Below the pieces are notes generated by a model. That model ran no database searches. It worked only from the letters and a program-made list of their open reading frames with translations, and was not told where the DNA came from. A stretch of DNA of 64,000 nt, taken from NCBI GenBank assembly GCA_030278955.1, contig JAOANR010000003.1:25745227-25809226 (forward strand), written 5' to 3'. The stretch comes from Hygrophila difformis (Eukaryota > Streptophyta > Magnoliopsida > Lamiales > Acanthaceae). Position 1 is the stretch's first letter, and every line of letters begins with the position of its first letter. Positions 59,119 through 64,000 of this stretch are shown here, piece after piece. Made by a program: the position numbers and the translations under genes.

Positions 59119-61321
59119 AATATATATACTCATGACCCATGAGTACCATATCTGTGGGACACCGGAGCCTCTCTATCCTTTTATATTCAGTTGGACAGTT
59201 ATTAATTCCCACTAATCAGTCAAAATATGCAACAGGGTTACATTGTTCGGGTACTATTTCTATGAGAACTAGAGTGATGAGTTCTTGTAACTTTTTATTT
59301 ATTTTAAAGTCAATTGTCATGGTAATACATTTGTTTATACTATAAACTATGCACTTGGTGGTAAATATTGATGAAGTTACTTGATGAATTATGAAGATAG
59401 ATAATGGTTTAATAAAATGAGGGTTCACTTGAGATAAGTTATATTATGCTTAATCGGTGATAATAATTGAGTGCCTTGTTAATTGTTTGATCTTATATTG
59501 TTGTTTATTATCTTAGAAAAATACCTTGTTAGTATTTTAATGTTGTGATACTTGAATGCTTGGAGAACTTGTAGTATATAGTGTGGCATGTTGGATTGAA
59601 TTATTCTTTATATTATTGATGTTGTTGGGTTATTTAATATTAGTCAATTCTATGTTGATAAACATAGAATTGGAAGTGTTGGGTGGTTGATTTGGAGGGA
59701 TTATAAAAAGGGGATTGGAGGTGGTTGTTGGTGTTGGAGATAAGAGGAGATGATGAAATTGGTATTGTTAAATTATTTTAATTCTTATGATGATATTATT
59801 GTACAGGGAACGAGTGTGGACTTGTATTGAAGCCACGTGAAAGTTGAAGTTGTACAAAGGAAGCTTGAAGATTTATAATAAAGGCAAGGTTTAGAATAGC
59901 AAATTAGATCGGGGTTAGGAATAGACTAGTATAGTCTATGTTGCCTTAGTATTGGGAACTCTCGTGTGTACGGATTCCCTGCGTATAATGAGGATGCCTT
60001 AGAATTAGGCTAGAACTGCTTGCGAATATCTCACTAATTATTATGCTCATAACCTGGAACTTAGTTGCAATTAGAGAAGATCTACCATGCCTTAGTTTAG
60101 GATGGAATCTTGCGTTGCTTCTATTTTGATGTTATGAGTTGAGTGCCGATACGTGGGACTTGGCACACCCCTGATTATACTTAACTCGAGATGAGTTGTT
60201 TATTTTGTCCTGATGCGTTGATTTACGTATGGACATGTGATTGAATTGAATCTGAATATCTGTGATGATATGTGAATATCTGTGATGATATAAAATGCCA
60301 CGACGGTAGGATACGCTATGCTTACGAATCGGTATCCGATGAGGGGCATAGTGGGATTGCTACCCAGAAGCATTGAGACTGGAAAGGATTTATATCCTAG
60401 TCTGATTTTGGCTGGAGAGGGCTCATGACCCTTTGCCTGACCCGCTTGCCGTAAGCCACGATTTCAGCTGTTAGTGTCCGCGGCGGGGGCACTGTGGGTA
60501 TGTCTCTCGACCATTAAGGGGTGTGGACCCTTATATGGGAGGGAATACCGACCATGGTACCTAGGTGCGCGCTAGACATGCTTATGTGTTGCATTTAGGG
60601 TAGATAGACATCTTAGGTCATAACATTTCATCTCATCATCCATCATTCATTTTATCTGCAGTGGTTGAAGCACCGGTATGGGACGGTGTGATGTTTACTT
60701 TCTGTATTTATTTTATGTCCTTAATTATTGTTATCATTATTGTTATTAATTATTGTTATCATTATTGTTATTATTATTGTTATTATTATTGTTATTATTA
60801 TTTATATAATATAGTGTTATCATTAGTGTGCCTCGTTTCCAGCTATATCTATTCCTTGCCAGTACGATGTACTGACACCTTGTTGCGGTTATCTGTTTTA
60901 TAGATCTTCCTACGGATGGCGCAGAACACGATGTTGGGGTACGGGTTGAGCGAACTAGCTAGGCTGCATCCATTATATTTATTGTTTAGAATAAATATTA
61001 TATGCTCTTGCCTGACCTTTGATGAAAATATATGTTAATTCTTAAATGTGATCGGTGTGTCACATATGATTTACTTATTGGTCATTCCTGGTATTGGATG
61101 TGCGACCATGTCATTATGTTATTTCAGGGCTTGTCGCCCGGATATGCCATGTATTGTTCCTGGGGTTATATACTGCTTTGTTGGCATTTATTTGAGTGTG
61201 ATACAGGTTTGTATTTATACCTCGCTTCGTATTGACTATCTAAGCTGAGTGATCAACAGTTTAGAATAGTTAATACGGCGATGACGTCACGAAAATGGTT
61301 TTAAATTTTCGGGGCGTTACA
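58106..61321 (+). mobile_element. Solo gypsy-type LTR inside copia gag
   Basis: 3216 bp, starts TGTAACATCCCGG and ends CGGGGCGTTACA. Perfect 5-bp duplication TGGAG (58101-58105 and 61322-61326). The gag frame is continuous across it (PAPAPLE before, CEYCHNYGHK after). It has a CAGTA/TACTG hairpin at 60860-60874, as in the other LTRs, but no tandem hairpin array. Also a (TA)n array (59084-59114), a TTATTG-type array (60722-60805) and a GC-rich block (58560-58870) whose open frames are compositional. Confidence 0.87.
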
Positions 61322-61647
61322 TGGAGTGTGAATATTGTCACAATTATGGTCACAAGGCAGGAACTTGTCACACTCTTGCCAGAGATGCTCTATCCGGTAG
61401 ACCAGTCATTTGGCCTAATGAGAACTTGAAGAGGAGTATTCCAAGAAGAGAATGGCGTGCCAAAGGAACCATGGCCAGTCTTAGTGCTTCATCGACTAAG
61501 CCAGGAAAGAAGATGATTGTTTATAAGGAACATGCTGGTCTACATTGTTTCACATCAAGGAACGAACCCAGCAAGCATGCAGACGTATTTACCAAGGCTC
61601 CAAGCAGTGATCGCTTTGGATCATTAAGGAGAGACCTTGGGCTTTGA
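61322..61647 (+). CDS. Second zinc knuckle fused to RNase H tail (copia)
   Basis: In frame with the upstream gag. It begins with CEYCHNYGHKAGTCH, a zinc knuckle of the kind that ends SIRE-type Gag. After about 45 residues the sequence jumps to SKHADVFTKAPSSDRFGSLR, which is the final stretch of copia RNase H (normally H-x-x-D-x-F-T-K-x-L), then DLGL and stop at 61647. The whole protease-integrase-reverse transcriptase region, normally over 3 kb, is missing at this join. The frame is open across the join, so a Gag-RNase H-tail protein could be made; whether it has a role is unknown. Confidence 0.7.
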
Positions 61648-62514
61648 AACATGGTCTGAATGAAGCCGATCGGATCCCCCCATTGTGAAAACGGTTCAAA
61701 ATCCTAAGCCAAAATATGTTCAATATGTTTATTTACTAATGATTTGTGGTGCAGAAATTATATTTGATAGGGGGAGATCAAAAGAGGCTTACTGGACCTG
61801 CTCTTTGAGTTAAATCCGATTTTTTTATTTTATTTTTATATCTCGGTCCAGGAGCAATATTCAGATATCATGATTATCAATAGGCTATGGCGAGAAGAGA
61901 ATAATTGCCTACTGAGTTTGATTTTCTTTCCTTATTTTACTCGATTGCAATCAATAATTTTGGGAATTTGAATCATCTATTCATATTCTTCCTGCTCTGC
62001 TTTGAGAAACCCTTGTTCTTGTGTTGGAGTTTGTGAATGCAGAATGGCAATGGTGAAGATAAGAGGTTCTAAGGGATGATCATCCGCGATGAATGAACCC
62101 TTTGTAAGAAAAAACCTAAATCTAAAAGAAGTTCATCATCCGTGATGCGCGTGCAGTTGAGGGGAAGTTAAATGATTTTTGCAGTATAAGTGATCTAGAG
62201 GGGGAGAGATCATATTCAACGCGCTGAATTAAACACCTCTGGAGATTGGTAACATCTTTCTAACTCTAATCTCTCTTCGTTATATAGTTTATGAGCTGAT
62301 AATTTTTGGTTGTTGGTATTTGTGAACTGTTTGCTGGATATTTCCCCTTGTGATTTGAATGTACAAGCTCTATGTCGACATTGCCATATTTTGTAAAGAG
62401 CTTATTCATTTTGGGAAATGTAAACGGTGGTTGGGTAAATGGGATGCATTTATATTTCCTGTATTCTTGTTTAGTTCATCATCGGTTGTTTTTGTGTGCT
62501 GGCTCACTTCCTGT
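61648..62514 (+). other. Non-coding 3' region of the copia element
   Basis: No domain recognised. Two purine tracts resembling the true polypurine tract, GATAGGGGGAGATC (about 61767) and GAGGGGGAGAGATC (about 62199), suggest earlier LTR-adjacent copies or duplicated tracts. Confidence 0.5.
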
Positions 62515-62529
62515 CAAAAAGGGGGAGAT
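62515..62529 (+). other. Polypurine tract of the copia element
   Basis: AAAAAGGGGGAGAT directly before the 3' LTR start TGTTGGG. It primes plus-strand synthesis. Confidence 0.8.
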
Positions 62530-62738
62530 TGTTGGGTTCTGTGTTTTGACAGAAGTTCAATATTGATGATCGAACCTACTCGATGGAACCACCTCTGCTA
62601 CAGTGTGCTCAAAATTTGAAATACGGAGAGTTTTGCAGAGATCCAGCTGGCAATGTTCTCAATGGCTCTTTTCTGATAAGGGAGGATATAGACTAATTTT
62701 TTCTTGCAGGGACTTCCTGTCAAATCAGAAATATAGCT
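62530..62738 (+). mobile_element. 3' LTR of copia element, 5' piece
   Basis: The first 209 bp, matching the 5' LTR from 55254. It is interrupted at 62739 by a gypsy LTR; the rest lies beyond the window. Confidence 0.8.
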
Positions 62739-64000
62739 TGTAACACCCCGGATTTGATAACCCAGGCCGGGATGTCACCGCCACATCCCCCTAGCAAGAC
62801 ACAGCTTCCCGAGCTCACTAAGGAAATGCAAGGCTTATGGGTACGTAAAAGATTTAAAAACATTTCAATATTGAGTCCGGAAAATAATAATACTTAGTTC
62901 AAAATACGGAAGTAGTAATCATCCATGCACGAAATAGAGTAAATGTAGTGGAAAAGTAATTACGGCCAACATGGCCAAAACTCGGGTTTAACAGTCCTGA
63001 TTTAAAACAGTACTGAAGTGCAAGAAATAAAAGTGTCTATGAAATAGTTTCCCCCAATGCATGAGCATGCGTCACTCGACATACTCTGTAAAAGAAAAAT
63101 AACAAAGGGTTTATCAGTATAAAAATATACCGAGTAAGTTAATCCCTAACTAAACAATTTAAGGGGTTACATGTGTTTAATTTAGATTTCACTTTTCATG
63201 CATTACGAAATTAATTTAAAATTCATAGTTTACTCGCAGCGGAAGAACACGATTAATTTATTCAAGACGTGAATACATAATTTAAGGACTTAATTTAAAA
63301 GCGTAATTTAAAAGCATAATTTAAGAACATAATTTAGAGGCATAATTTAAAACGTGATAAATAAATTCGGCATAATTAAAATACGCACACAAGTCTTTTA
63401 TATTTTTATCCCGCAAACTAAGAAGAGGACACCATACTGGGGAAATCACTAACGAGGCAATCTCAGTTCGTAGGACCAATAACGAGGCAGTCCAAATAAA
63501 TGGGAGACCACTAACGAGGCAGTCTCAATAATTGTAGGACCACTAACGAGGCAGTCCAAATAAATACAGCGCGCGAGATCACTAACGAGGCAATCTCAGA
63601 TAGTAGGGAGACCACTAACGAGGCAGTCTCAAAAATAATAGCATGAAGATCGGTTCAGCCTAGTGAATGGGATTTTACGAAACTTTATGTTTCGTCGTAT
63701 ACAAAGGATTCGATGTCGCATTTCATAATTCGAGTTTTCGCAAGTTCGAAAATCCAATTCGTCACAGTTTACGCCTTTTTTAATTAAAAATTCATCTTTT
63801 AACCAAAAATTCTGAAATTTACACAGTAACTCAAGGACACCCATACGAACAACTTTCATGTTTTGAGTTTTAGGAAATAAGGTTTCAAAGTGAGTCAAAT
63901 TTCGAGTTCTTTACATAGGAAGATTTCTGCCCAAAGGACTGATTCTGACACAGTTTCGTGCAACGCCGATTAAAAATTTATTTTAAATCCAATTGGTCCG
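62739..64000 (-). mobile_element. Gypsy-type LTR, runs off the window
   Basis: Plus strand starts TGTAACACCCCGG, the same LTR end as at 42422, but with clear differences. Hairpin TCAGTAT/ATAccGA at 63114-63133. The hairpin-repeat slot is at 63441-63630. The GTCACAGTTTACGCC block at about 63762 is shared with the LTRs at 26807 and 30675. The left target duplication would be TAGCT; the right one is not in the window. Confidence 0.82.
63441..63630. repeat. Minisatellite of covarying hairpins
   Basis: Six units around CACTAACGAGGCA, each flanked by a short inverted repeat: GAaAT/ATcTC (63441), GGAC/GTCC (63473-63493), GAGAC/GTCTC (63504-63526), GGAC/GTCC (63537-63557), GAGAT/ATCTC (63575-63597) and GAGAC/GTCTC (63608-63630). 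The loop is constant while the stem arms change together. Confidence 0.88.

Larger units (their letters stand above)
55254..62738 (+). mobile_element. Internally deleted Ty1/copia element (SIRE-like)
   Basis: Order: 5' LTR, tRNA-Met primer site, gag with a coiled coil, second zinc knuckle fused to the last residues of pol RNase H, non-coding 3' region, polypurine tract, 3' LTR. The protease, integrase and reverse transcriptase genes are absent. It is split by a solo LTR (58106-61321), and its 3' LTR is cut by another LTR at 62739. The right target duplication is outside the window. Confidence 0.8.

Overview
This is nuclear DNA of a flowering plant, most likely a eudicot. The evidence is AT-rich intergenic sequence, one conserved gene with many short introns, Stowaway, Tourist, hAT, CACTA, LINE and SINE elements, and nested Ty3/gypsy and Ty1/copia retrotransposons with plant tRNA-Met primer sites. 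I could not place the species. There is no bacterial, organellar or rRNA signal. The only host protein gene I can support is a STE20-type protein kinase on the minus strand (17841-24534). I rebuilt it as 20 coding exons with matching splice phases, giving 645 residues.

Layout: 1-14.6 kb is a graveyard of old elements: a CACTA end, a LINE with an RRM in ORF1, a hAT element with a perfect 8-bp target duplication, Stowaway and Tourist MITEs, LINE fragments, a Helitron-like end and a TCGAG-rich element invaded by a CACTA end. A long LTR plus a scrap of gypsy internal sequence (14675-17456) lies just past the 3' end of the kinase gene. The gene's upstream side carries a SINE with a 9-bp target duplication.

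From about 25.6 to 50.6 kb lies a gag-protease-only Ty3/gypsy element (probably Tat lineage, plus strand). A solo LTR split it at 26807-29781, and a complete chromodomain (Tekay-like) gypsy element split it at 30675-48479 (minus strand, 5-bp duplication CTGAG). The Tekay element was itself hit twice by solo LTRs (38754-41480, duplication GTAGT; 44761-48307, duplication CAATT). The reading frame of the oldest element continues across both insertions once the target duplications are counted. After an unassigned stretch (50.6-53.1 kb) comes an array of palindromes (53.15-53.72 kb). The last part is a SIRE-like copia element (55254 onward) whose pol gene is almost entirely deleted; it was split by another solo LTR (58106-61321) and its 3' LTR was entered by one more LTR that runs off the window.

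The most striking signal is inside the long gypsy LTRs. Eight LTRs (nine sites) carry a short inverted repeat, TCAG..CTGA, whose inner bases change in pairs (TCAGCA/TGCTGA or TCAGTA/TACTGA). About 250-330 bp further into the LTR, most of them carry a tandem array of small stem-loops. The array sequence differs completely from LTR to LTR, but the hairpin form recurs: a GAAA-loop hairpin, a tRNA T-arm or B-box-like hairpin, a GCCGG hairpin, and a GAGAC/GTCTC hairpin with compensatory changes inside one array. This looks like a structural slot in the LTR that is filled by different hairpin repeats.
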